Assembly (NCBI RefSeq): GCF_036017035.1
Contig: NZ_JAYXHS010000001.1
Location: 1,116,001 to 1,180,000, forward strand
Source of the DNA: Viridibacterium silvisoli
GTDB taxonomy: Bacteria; Pseudomonadota; Gammaproteobacteria; Burkholderiales; Rhodocyclaceae
Direction of reading: 5' to 3'
Length of the DNA stretch: 64,000 nt
The notes under the pieces were generated by a model, which was not told the origin of the DNA, searched no databases, and worked only from the letters and a program-made list of their open reading frames with translations. Made by a program: the position numbers and the translations under genes. Below, one piece after another: positions 47,175-54,277 of this stretch (position 1 is the stretch's first letter; each line of letters begins with the position of its first letter).

Positions 47175-47181
47175 AATACAT
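47159..47181. promoter_or_regulatory. 23-bp inverted repeat upstream of phnD
   Basis: ATGTATTGA (47159-47167) and TCAATACAT (47173-47181) are perfect inverted arms around TCACG. The T-N11-A spacing is within reach of LysR-type regulators. It overlaps the upstream part of the shared 41-bp element and is a likely regulator site for the phn operon. The copy near the phosphatase gene keeps only one arm (ATTGATC). Confidence 0.6.
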
Positions 47182-47220
47182 GGGCCGCGCGCCAGCAGCT
47201 CGGCAGGGCGGGATATCGCC

Positions 47221-48672
47221 TTACTGCGCGGCGCCGCAGGCGGCGTGCTTGTGGCCTTGCGTGAGGTTTGCGAGCCCGATGAAGTCGAGGATGTGCGGCG
47301 TCGTGCCGTCGATCTGCAGCAGGCTGGCGGCGCTCAGGTCGCCGCTGCAATACGGCGTCTTGCCGCTGCGCTGCCAGGTGTTGTTGAGGATCAGCAGCGT
47401 GTCGCGTTCGCTGGCCGATTGCCCGCCATGCCCGCTGCCCAGGCCGCCGTGGTCCGAGGTGACGATGATCAGCCAGTCTTCGCTGGCATAGGTCGGGCGC
47501 GCCGCCAGGGCGTTGAGGACCTGCTGGATCTGCGCGTCCTCTGCTGCGATCTTGCCGCGATAGAACGCGTTGGCCGGATCGTAGCTGGCGGCGTGGATGT
47601 CGACGTTGTGCAGGTAGTAGAAGATCGCCGTGGGCGGGTTCGCCCAGCCCAGCCAGGTTTTCACCGTGTCGGTGGCCTGTTGCGAATTCTTGGCGGCATT
47701 GGCGACAACGAAATCCGTCGTAGCCGGCAGCAGGTTGTGGGTGATGTTGTACCAGTCGCCCACCACCGCCAGCGTCGCCGTCGGCCAGGCCTGCTTGATC
47801 CTGTCGAACACGTGCGGCTTCTGCAGCGGTTGATCCGTCGCGTTGGACGTGACGCCGTGCTGGTCGGCCCAGAAGCCGGTGAACACGGAGGCCCAGCCCG
47901 GCCCGCTGACTGTCTGCTGCGTACCACCCGCGAGGACGTTGCGATGATAGGCACCGCCATTGGCCAGCGCCGTCAGTGCAGGCGTGGCGACGCAGGCCGG
48001 GCAGAGCACGGCATCGCCGCGCAAGCCATCGACACCGATCAACAGCACGTGCTTCTTGCCGGGGACGGGATTCGGCACGCTGCCGGCGGCACTCAGCGAG
48101 TAGTGGTCGTAAGGATTGCCGGCGTAGTCGGTCTTCAGCCCGCCCACGTCGCTGGCGCGCTTGTCACTCAGGTCGCACTTCTGCTGTGTCTTGTAATAGT
48201 CGAACGACTTGCACCAGCTGCTGCGGCTGCTTGCCGTGCAGGCGGCTGCACAGTCGGCAGGGGTGACCGCCTGCAGCAGCTCGTTGTTGTAGCCGGAAAT
48301 GGCCGCGTCCGGCGTGCGCACGAAGGCCTTGAGCGGATCAGGCTTGAGGCTGTAGTGGTCATAGGGATTGCCGGCGTAGTCGGTCTTGAGGCCGCCGACG
48401 TCGCTGGCGCGTTTGTCGCTCAGGTCGCACCACTGTTCTGCGCGGTTGTGATCGAAGGACACGCACCAGCCGGCACGCGAGCTGGTCGTGCAGGCCGCGG
48501 CGCAGATCTCGGGCGTGGCGCTGCTGATGCGCTCGTTGTTGTAGCCGGAGATGGCGGCATTGGCCGTCTTGGTGAATGCGTCGACAGCCGCGCCGCAAGC
48601 GGGCCCCGTCAGCAGCAGGGCCGTGGCAAACAGGCCTGTGTGCCACAGGCGCGGGAAATTCAGGGTGTTCAT
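47221..48672 (-). CDS. secreted alkaline phosphatase/phosphodiesterase-like protein with two PAN-like domains
   Basis: A 483-residue exported protein. The signal peptide covers residues 1-28. Two tandem Cys-containing repeats, at about 36-108 and 119-193, are nearly identical in their second halves and resemble PAN/apple domains, which bind carbohydrate or protein. From about residue 207 follows a type I phosphodiesterase/nucleotide pyrophosphatase domain: LLIGVDGLRGDAV and TSDHGGLGSGHGG are metal-binding parts, and the nucleophile should lie in TQQTVSGPGWAS. A role in releasing phosphate from organic esters outside the cytoplasm fits the phosphonate neighbours. GAGGAG lies 8 bases before the ATG. 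Confidence 0.85.
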   Translation of the reverse strand: MNTLNFPRLWHTGLFATALLLTGPACGAAVDAFTKTANAAISGYNNERISSATPEICAAACTTSSRAGWCVSFDHNRAEQWCDLSDKRASDVGGLKTDYAGNPYDHYSLKPDPLKAFVRTPDAAISGYNNELLQAVTPADCAAACTASSRSSWCKSFDYYKTQQKCDLSDKRASDVGGLKTDYAGNPYDHYSLSAAGSVPNPVPGKKHVLLIGVDGLRGDAVLCPACVATPALTALANGGAYHRNVLAGGTQQTVSGPGWASVFTGFWADQHGVTSNATDQPLQKPHVFDRIKQAWPTATLAVVGDWYNITHNLLPATTDFVVANAAKNSQQATDTVKTWLGWANPPTAIFYYLHNVDIHAASYDPANAFYRGKIAAEDAQIQQVLNALAARPTYASEDWLIIVTSDHGGLGSGHGGQSASERDTLLILNNTWQRSGKTPYCSGDLSAASLLQIDGTTPHILDFIGLANLTQGHKHAACGAAQ

Positions 48673-48736
48673 CGAGGACTCCTCGTATCGTTGAAGGAGC
48701 CGACAGGGTGGGGATGTCACATGACTGTCGCGTCGT

Positions 48737-48777
48737 CGATTCAATATGCGAAACCCGGCCCATCCATTGATCGCTTC
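48737..48777 (-). promoter_or_regulatory. 41-bp conserved promoter element, copy upstream of the PAN-domain phosphatase gene
   Basis: The partner of 47134-47174, with 30 of 41 positions identical. Its near edge is 65 bp from the phosphatase start at 48672. Its far edge is 3 bases before the ATG of the divergent LysR gene at 48781, so a regulator bound here would also control its own synthesis. Confidence 0.7.
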
Positions 48778-48780
48778 TAT

Positions 48781-49659
48781 ATGTCGTCTTCGAAACTCCG
48801 CGCCTTCCTTGCCGTTGCCCAGCACGGCAGCTTCAGCGCCGCTGCGCGGGCCCTCGGCGTAACGCAGCCCACGCTGACGACGCAGGTGCAGGGGCTCGAG
48901 CAGCAATATCGCGTCGAGCTGTTTCATCGGCGTGGTCGTCGCATCGAGCTGAGCGCAGTCGGCCAGCGCCTGCTGCCGGTGGTGCGCCAGATGTCATCGC
49001 TGGAGACGGAGGCCTACAACCTGCTGCACGACTGTGGCGAGCTCAACAGCGGCCACCTCAAGCTTGGCGCAGTCGGCCCGTTCCACGTCACGGAAATGGT
49101 GGATGCATACCGGCAGCGCTATCCGCGTGTCGAGGTGTCGATCCGCATGGGGAATTCCGTCGAGGTCTTCGAGGACCTGGAGAACTACGTCATCGATGTC
49201 GGCGTGCTGGCACGCTTCCATGACGCGGCAGGCTTCTGCGCGATTCCCTACGCGCGTCATGCCGTCATTCTCTTCGTGCACCACCAGCATCCTTTCGCCG
49301 GGCGCGGGGCGATTCCGATCGAGCTGCTGCAGGGCCAGGCGATGTTGCAGCGGGAGCGCGGATCCAGCACGCGACGCGCCATCGAGACCGCGCTGGCCGC
49401 TGCGGGCGTCAAGACGCAGACGGCAATGGAGATCGGCAGTCGCGAGGCCTTGCGCGAGGCGGTGGCGCGCGGCATCGGGATCGGCGCGGTGTCGGAGGCC
49501 GAGTTCATCCCCGATCCGCGCATCTGCGCGCTACGCATCGAGGGCGACCCGGCCGTGACCGAGACCTTCCTCTACTGTCTGGCAGAGCGCCGCGAAAGCC
49601 TGTTGCTGAAATCCTTCTTCAACGTGGCGGCGCAGATCCGCGAGGCCGTGCGCAGTTGA
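48781..49659 (+). CDS. LysR-type regulator of the phosphonate locus
   Basis: A 292-residue regulator. The N-terminal winged helix reads KLRAFLAVAQHGSFSAAARA and LGVTQPTLTTQVQGLEQQY, and the periplasmic-binding-like effector domain starts near residue 90. It is divergent from the PAN-domain phosphatase gene and close to phnDCE, so control of both is the simplest reading. Related regulators act in 2-aminoethylphosphonate use. The ATG at 48781 gives a normal N terminus; no ribosome site is seen and the 41-bp element ends 3 bases before it, so translation may be nearly leaderless. An ATG at 48721 would add 20 residues. Confidence 0.9.
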   Translation: MSSSKLRAFLAVAQHGSFSAAARALGVTQPTLTTQVQGLEQQYRVELFHRRGRRIELSAVGQRLLPVVRQMSSLETEAYNLLHDCGELNSGHLKLGAVGPFHVTEMVDAYRQRYPRVEVSIRMGNSVEVFEDLENYVIDVGVLARFHDAAGFCAIPYARHAVILFVHHQHPFAGRGAIPIELLQGQAMLQRERGSSTRRAIETALAAAGVKTQTAMEIGSREALREAVARGIGIGAVSEAEFIPDPRICALRIEGDPAVTETFLYCLAERRESLLLKSFFNVAAQIREAVRS

Positions 49660-49664
49660 TCAGC

Positions 49665-50672
49665 TCAGCGCACGCGAGGTGCGCGGGCCGTGTCCCTGAC
49701 GCCGGGCGTGCCATACAGCACGTGCGGCCGGCGCATCAGCGTGCTCTTGCCGAACAGGCTCTCGACCAGGTCGACGGCCAGCTCGGCCGTCTGGTTGCGC
49801 ACGTCCAGCGCCGGGTTGAGCTCGACAACGTCGAGCGATGCCAGCCGGCCGGTGTCGGCGATCATCTCCATGCATAGCTGCGCTTCGCGATAGGTCGGGC
49901 CGCCGCGCACGGTAGTGCCCACGCCGGGGGCGATCTCGGCGTCGAGAAAGTCCACGTCGAGACTGACGTGCAGATGCGTGTCGGCATCCATGCCTGACAG
50001 CGCCAGCTGCATGACTTCGCGCATGCCCAGCTCGTCGATGCTGCGCATGTCGAACACCTCGATGCCGACATCATGCACAAGGCGCTGTTCGCCGGGATCG
50101 ACACTGCGGATGCCGATCTCGAACAGCTCGTCAGGATGCAGCGCCGGTACGTCGCCGCTGAGGCCGGTCAGTTGCGCCGGGCCGTAACCGCACAGGCAGG
50201 AGACCGGCATACCATGCAGATTTCCACTCGGCGTGATGCCAGCGGTGTTGAAGTCGGCATGCGCATCCAGCCACAGCACGCGCAGCTTGCGAGCGTGCGT
50301 GCGGCAGTGGCGCGACACGGCCGAGATGCTGCCGATGGCGAGGCTGTGATCGCCGCCGAGGATCACGGGGACGCGCTCTGCCTGCAGTTCGGCGAAGACG
50401 GCGTCGTGGATGACCTGTTGCCAGGTCGTGACTTCCTCCAGGTGACGAAAGCCGTGCAGCGGCGGGCGCTGTGGATTGGCCGGGCCGACCAGGTTGCCGC
50501 AGTCACGCACCTCGATACCGAAGCGCTCCAGCGCGGGCACGATGCCGGCGACGCGCAGGGCTTCCGGCCCCATGCTGGCACCGCGTGTGCCGGCGCCGAT
50601 GTCGGTGGGCACGCCGATCAGGCTGACGGCGGGCGGTGGTGGGCGAGCAGGCAATTGGTAGGGTGCATTCAT
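49665..50672 (-). CDS. rocF: arginase
   Basis: A 335-residue ureohydrolase that converts arginine to ornithine and urea. The two-manganese site is complete: GGDHSLAIG, LDAHADFN and SLDVDFLDAEIAPGVGT, with SGNLHGM near the substrate. GVPTDIGAGTRGASMGPEALR near the start is typical of arginase rather than agmatinase. It overlaps the stop of the ornithine cyclodeaminase-family gene by 4 bp, which fits a two-step route from arginine through ornithine to proline. Confidence 0.93.
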   Translation of the reverse strand: MNAPYQLPARPPPPAVSLIGVPTDIGAGTRGASMGPEALRVAGIVPALERFGIEVRDCGNLVGPANPQRPPLHGFRHLEEVTTWQQVIHDAVFAELQAERVPVILGGDHSLAIGSISAVSRHCRTHARKLRVLWLDAHADFNTAGITPSGNLHGMPVSCLCGYGPAQLTGLSGDVPALHPDELFEIGIRSVDPGEQRLVHDVGIEVFDMRSIDELGMREVMQLALSGMDADTHLHVSLDVDFLDAEIAPGVGTTVRGGPTYREAQLCMEMIADTGRLASLDVVELNPALDVRNQTAELAVDLVESLFGKSTLMRRPHVLYGTPGVRDTARAPRVR

Positions 50673-51778
50673 GCGGCGAGTACTCCTTTGCCATGCGCTG
50701 TCGAGGCTGGGTTCAGCAGCGCGTAAAGATCCTTGGGGTCGGCCAGCGCGGGGATCAGGTCCAGCCCCTGCCCTGCACCGAGTTCAATGGCTGCGTCGCG
50801 CATGAAGCGCAGCGCGGCATAGTCTTCCAGCGCAAATCCGACCGAGTCGAAGATGGTCACTTCATCGTGATCGCTGCGACCGTTGGCGGTGCCGCCAAGT
50901 ACCTGCCACAGCTCGGTAACGGGAAAATCTGCAGGCATCTGCTGGATCTCGCCTTCCTTGCGTGTCTGCGCTTCGTACTCGACGAAGACGCTGGCAGCGC
51001 GCAGTACACCAGCNNNNNNNNNNNNNNNNNNNNNNNNNNNNNNNNNNNNNNNNNNNNNATGCATACCGGGTGTGATCATCTCGGGCGTCACGATGGTGGC
51101 GCGCGTCTTGTCGGCGGTAATGGTGGTAACGATGTCGGCACCATCAACTGCTTCAGCCACGCTCTTGCACGCAGCAATCCGCATGCCTCCGTCTTGCAGA
51201 TCGCTCAGGTTGCGCACAAGCTTGGCCGTGGCTGCTGCATCCACGTCGTAGAGGCGCAGCGAGTCGATACCCAGCAGATGATGAAACGCCAGTGCCTGGA
51301 ATTCACTCTGTGCGCCATTGCCGATCAAGGCCATGGTGCGGCTGCCATGGCGCGCCAGCACGCGGGCGGCCAGCGCGGAGGTGGCCGCGGTGCGCAGTGC
51401 CGTGGTCAGGGTCAGCTCGCTGACGAGTTGCGGCAGGCCGGTCTGCACATCGGCCAGTACGCCGAATGCCATCACCGTCGGCAGGCCGAAGCGGTAGTTG
51501 GTCGGGTGGCCATTCACATACTTGAACGAATAGCTGTGAGCGTCTGCCACCGGCATCAACTCGATGACGCCCTCCGGTGAATGGCTGGCCGTGCGCGCCG
51601 ATTTCTCGAAATCGGGCCAGCGCAGGAAGTCGTCGCGAATGTAGTCGGCCATGCCCGACAGGCATGGGGCCAGACCCTTGCACGCAACGATGTGCGTGAT
51701 GTCGGCAGCGCTCAGGAAGAGGGTGTTGGCAAAACGATCCAGCGAGCGTGATCTGGAGTGCCGATGTGCGGATTTCAT
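50669..51778 (-). CDS. ornithine cyclodeaminase family protein (contains assembly gap)
   Basis: A protein of about 369 residues in the ornithine cyclodeaminase/mu-crystallin family, which in this context probably turns ornithine into proline and ammonia. The NAD site includes MALIGNGAQSEFQALAFHHL, and FKYVNGHPTNYRFGLPTV is near the substrate. Forty-five unread bases (51014-51058) keep the frame and hide 15 residues after TPEMITPGMH, near the conserved Asp region. AGGTG lies upstream of the ATG at 51778. It is the first gene of the operon with arginase, divergent from the Lrp-type regulator. Confidence 0.9.
   Translation of the reverse strand: MKSAHRHSRSRSLDRFANTLFLSAADITHIVACKGLAPCLSGMADYIRDDFLRWPDFEKSARTASHSPEGVIELMPVADAHSYSFKYVNGHPTNYRFGLPTVMAFGVLADVQTGLPQLVSELTLTTALRTAATSALAARVLARHGSRTMALIGNGAQSEFQALAFHHLLGIDSLRLYDVDAAATAKLVRNLSDLQDGGMRIAACKSVAEAVDGADIVTTITADKTRATIVTPEMITPGMHXXXXXXXXXXXXXXXAGVLRAASVFVEYEAQTRKEGEIQQMPADFPVTELWQVLGGTANGRSDHDEVTIFDSVGFALEDYAALRFMRDAAIELGAGQGLDLIPALADPKDLYALLNPASTAHGKGVLAA
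51014..51058. other. assembly gap of 45 N
   Basis: Forty-five consecutive N bases inside the ornithine cyclodeaminase-family gene. The length is a multiple of three and the frame continues on both sides, so the gene is probably whole. Confidence 0.98.
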
Positions 51779-51820
51779 GTTCTCACCTCGTATGCGCGAG
51801 CCATGAATCAAGTGTGGTCC

Positions 51821-51834
51821 ATTGACAAGTCAAT
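51821..51834. promoter_or_regulatory. inverted repeat 1 in the regulator-cyclodeaminase gap
   Basis: ATTGAC and GTCAAT form a perfect 14-bp palindrome around AA. It contains TTGACA (51822-51827), a consensus -35 box toward the Lrp gene with AATATC (51845-51850) 17 bp further on, so binding here could block that promoter. Confidence 0.55.
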
Positions 51835-51861
51835 TCAAATCGTCAATATCTTGTAGTAATA

Positions 51862-51875
51862 GTCAGAAAACTGAC
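51862..51875. promoter_or_regulatory. inverted repeat 2 in the regulator-cyclodeaminase gap
   Basis: GTCAG and CTGAC are perfect arms around AAAA. Spacing from repeat 1 is about four helical turns, which suits the multimeric binding of Lrp-type proteins. Confidence 0.5.
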
Positions 51876-51895
51876 GTTTCGCCAAGATAAATTGA

Positions 51896-51910
51896 CGATC
51901 TGACAGATCG
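51896..51910. promoter_or_regulatory. inverted repeat 3, just before the Lrp-type gene
   Basis: CGATCTG and CAGATCG are perfect arms around one A, ending 10 bases before the ATG at 51921. It is a likely autoregulation site, or a stem that hides the start of translation. Confidence 0.5.
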
Positions 51911-51920
51911 CAGACCGGAT

Positions 51921-52346
51921 ATGGACGCTACCGACCAGAAACTGCTGTCACTGTTGAGAACGGATTGCCGTACCAACGTTGCCACGCTGGCGCAGAAACT
52001 CGGCGTGTCGCGCGGCACGGTGAGCAACCGCATCGCCCGGCTCGAGGATGCCGGCGTGATCGTCGGCTACACCGTGCGCCTGCGGCCGGATGCGCAACCG
52101 AACGAAATCAAGGCTTCGATGGGCATCGCCGTGCAAGGCAACGAGGCGCGCCTGGTCATCGCCAGCCTCCTCGGCGAACCCGGTGTGGCTACCCTGCATG
52201 GCACCAACGGGCGCTGGGACCTGCTCGCCGAACTACGCGCGCAGAATCTCGCCGAGCTGGCCCAGGTTCTCGAGCGTATCCGCCTGATCAAGGGCATCAG
52301 CAATACCGAGACGAGTATTCATCTGGAGACGTATCGGCTGTCGTAG
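51921..52346 (+). CDS. Lrp/AsnC family transcriptional regulator
   Basis: A 141-residue regulator. The helix-turn-helix is at about residues 18-40 (NVATLAQKLGVSRGTVSNRI), and the C-terminal RAM ligand domain covers about 62-141. Lrp proteins bind as dimers to octamers and respond to amino acids. The gene is divergent from the cyclodeaminase and arginase genes, with three inverted repeats between them, so arginine- or ornithine-responsive control is likely. The stop is 45 bases before the next gene, which begins on the same strand. Confidence 0.92.
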   Translation: MDATDQKLLSLLRTDCRTNVATLAQKLGVSRGTVSNRIARLEDAGVIVGYTVRLRPDAQPNEIKASMGIAVQGNEARLVIASLLGEPGVATLHGTNGRWDLLAELRAQNLAELAQVLERIRLIKGISNTETSIHLETYRLS

Positions 52347-52391
52347 CGCCATGCGCCGACCGCCGCTGCTTGATCAGGACAGCCATTGGCG

Positions 52392-53003
52392 ATGGAAGCG
52401 ATCTCGATTCTCTCCCTGGAAAAGCATGACGGGGAATACAAGGACTGGCCGAAGCTCACTCGGCTGTATTGCAATGGCATCGATACCGGCAGGAAGATCC
52501 CCGGCTATCTCATCGAAGCGCAATATCGCTGTGCAGAGGGCTATCTGCTGGTCACTTCCCAGGATTGCCCGTTCGAGGAGTCGAACGACTTTCTCCTGCT
52601 CGACGCGCACTTCGACCTGATCGCCACGGCAGGCCTGCTCGTGCCCTACGCCTCGTTCCTGATCAACGAGCATTGGCCGCTGTCTGACCGAAGCATCCGC
52701 ATTCATTACTACGGTGATCTGTTCATGGATCTTGCCATCGAAGACCCGTCGGAAATGTCACTCCCGCTGCGAGGGCCCATCGCTCGTGGCGCAGCCAGCT
52801 TGTTTGCATCGATCCGGCATGGCCTGCTGCGGCTCTACTGGGGGGAGAACCCGGGTGGCAGGCGCTCGCCGATCATCAAGGTCCTGCGCACGCGCAGGTT
52901 CGATGACTTCCGTGACGACGCGCAGTCCCTTGCATCCATTCAGGATCTCGATGAACGACTCGAAAAAATCCGGCAAAGGTCGTCAGATGCCAGCACCACC
53001 TGA
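52392..53003 (+). CDS. conserved protein of unknown function
   Basis: A 203-residue soluble protein without signal peptide or membrane segment. It is rich in aromatic and acidic residues; YLLVTSQDCPFEESNDFLLL and IRIHYYGDLFMDLAIEDP look like strands of a beta-rich domain. I recognise no family. Its last 17 bp overlap the start of the AraC-type gene, so the two are coupled. The ATG at 52392 is preferred; a TTG lies two codons earlier. Confidence 0.7.
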   Translation: MEAISILSLEKHDGEYKDWPKLTRLYCNGIDTGRKIPGYLIEAQYRCAEGYLLVTSQDCPFEESNDFLLLDAHFDLIATAGLLVPYASFLINEHWPLSDRSIRIHYYGDLFMDLAIEDPSEMSLPLRGPIARGAASLFASIRHGLLRLYWGENPGGRRSPIIKVLRTRRFDDFRDDAQSLASIQDLDERLEKIRQRSSDASTT

Positions 53004-53469
53004 TTCCGGCCCGAACCAGAACCCCGAGCTATTGCGCCGTCTTCTGCGCGCGAAGGACCGCATGGATGCGGCGTCGCATGAGGACTGGCCTGTCGGGCGG
53101 CTGGCGCGTGTCAGTCATGTGTCGGAAGCGCACTTCGCACGCTCGTTCAAGGAGGCCTTCGGCGTACCGCCGCATCGCTATCTCCTCACCCGGCGCATCG
53201 AGCGGGCCGTGGCGCTGCTGCGCGACAGCGATCTGCCCATCACTGAAATCGCCTTCCAGACGGGCTGGCACAGCCTGGGCACTTTCGGGCGGATTTTCCG
53301 CGACATCACCGGCGAAAAGCCGAGCGTGGTCAGGCAGCTCGTGCGTGCCGCGGCGAGTGAAGCGGGCTGCGTGCCCGCCTGCATTCTCAGCGCTGCGCAG
53401 CGGCCCGATCTCATTACCGCAGTTTTGGAGAAGCGACGTCGCATCGCTGACGCTAAAAATGAGGCCTAG
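52987..53469 (+). CDS. AraC family transcriptional regulator, short form
   Basis: A 160-residue protein made almost only of the AraC DNA-binding domain (about residues 20-120): LARVSHVSEAHFARSFKEAF is the first helix-turn-helix, and ITEIAFQTGWHSLGTFGRIF the second. There is no effector domain, as in SoxS or MarA-like proteins. The C-terminal 40 residues are not typical. It begins inside the previous gene and is followed by a glyoxalase-fold gene, an arrangement often seen as a regulator-enzyme pair. Confidence 0.88.
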   Translation: MPAPPDSGPNQNPELLRRLLRAKDRMDAASHEDWPVGRLARVSHVSEAHFARSFKEAFGVPPHRYLLTRRIERAVALLRDSDLPITEIAFQTGWHSLGTFGRIFRDITGEKPSVVRQLVRAAASEAGCVPACILSAAQRPDLITAVLEKRRRIADAKNEA

Positions 53470-53537
53470 GGCCAGTTCGCATCCGTGACCATGATTTGCC
53501 GGATGGGTATCGACAGGCTCTCAACCACGGAGGTCCA

Positions 53538-53945
53538 ATGAGTCAGGGAATTCAGGTAGCAGGTGTGTATGTGCGCGATCAGGATGAAGCGCTCGCGTTC
53601 TATGTGGACAAGCTCGGCTTTCGCGTCGTGGCGGACGTGCGCAATGGCGACTATCGCTGGCTGACGGTGCAGCACGCGGAGCAGGCGTCATTCCAGCTCG
53701 GTCTTTTCACGCCGGGGCCGCCGGTGCATGACGCGGCGACGGCGCAGGCCTTGCGCGCCCTGCTTGCCAAAGGGGCGATGCCGCCCCTGGTGCTGGCGGT
53801 GGATGACTGCCGGGCTACGTGCGAGCGCCTGCGTGCGGCGGGCGTCGAGTTCACGCAGGAGCCGGTGGAGCGCTATGGCACGGTGGACGCAGGCTTCCGC
53901 GATCCGTCGGGGAACGGCTGGAAGATCATCGAGGCGCGCCGCTGA
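53538..53945 (+). CDS. VOC (glyoxalase/bleomycin-resistance fold) family protein
   Basis: A 135-residue protein with two beta-alpha-beta-beta-beta units of the vicinal oxygen chelate fold. VYVRDQDEALAFYVDKLGF is the usual start and GFRDPSGNGWKIIE the usual end with a metal-binding Glu. GGAGG lies 4 bases before the ATG. Paired with the AraC-type gene it may detoxify a compound sensed by that regulator, but the substrate is unknown. Confidence 0.88.
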   Translation: MSQGIQVAGVYVRDQDEALAFYVDKLGFRVVADVRNGDYRWLTVQHAEQASFQLGLFTPGPPVHDAATAQALRALLAKGAMPPLVLAVDDCRATCERLRAAGVEFTQEPVERYGTVDAGFRDPSGNGWKIIEARR

Positions 53946-53961
53946 GGCGGGCGGGATCGCC

Positions 53962-54195
53962 ATGAGCGCCCTATCAAACAAGCCGCACAGCGCAAGAAGC
54001 TGGACCCGCCAGACGCACCGCTGGCTGTCCATCGCCTTTACGCTGACCGTGATCGCCAACTTCGCTGCACGAGCTCGCGGCGAGCCGCCAGCCTGGCTCA
54101 CCTATTCCCCCCTGCTCCCGTTGGCGCTGCTCCTGCTCACGGGCCTGTACCTGTTTGCACTGCCGTACCTCGCGAGAGGGCGCGGCGCCTCATAA
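53962..54195 (+). CDS. small membrane protein with two transmembrane segments
   Basis: A 77-residue protein with two hydrophobic segments (about 22-36 and 48-70) and a basic N terminus (SARSWTRQTHRWLSIAFTL). It begins 17 bp after the glyoxalase-fold gene and ends before the convergent cysB terminator. Function unknown; the layout resembles small transmembrane proteins encoded in one unit with VOC genes. Confidence 0.65.
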   Translation: MSALSNKPHSARSWTRQTHRWLSIAFTLTVIANFAARARGEPPAWLTYSPLLPLALLLLTGLYLFALPYLARGRGAS

Positions 54196-54218
54196 AGGCT
54201 CGCGCAATTTTTCGCCAG

Positions 54219-54253
54219 AAGAAAAACGGCCGGGGTGTTGGCCCCGGCCGTTC
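54219..54253 (-). terminator. intrinsic terminator of the cys operon
   Basis: ACGGCCGGGG (54226-54235) pairs with CCCCGGCCGT (54242-54251). On the minus strand a run of five T residues then CTT follows, 25 bases past the cysB stop codon. Confidence 0.9.
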
Positions 54254-54277
54254 GTACATCCATGCAGCGAATGCAGA

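Noticed and set aside
47164..48780. Long plus-strand frame in front of the LysR domain
   Set aside because: It lies opposite the PAN-domain phosphatase gene, its composition is that of a GC-rich shadow frame, and the LysR domain starts normally at 48781.
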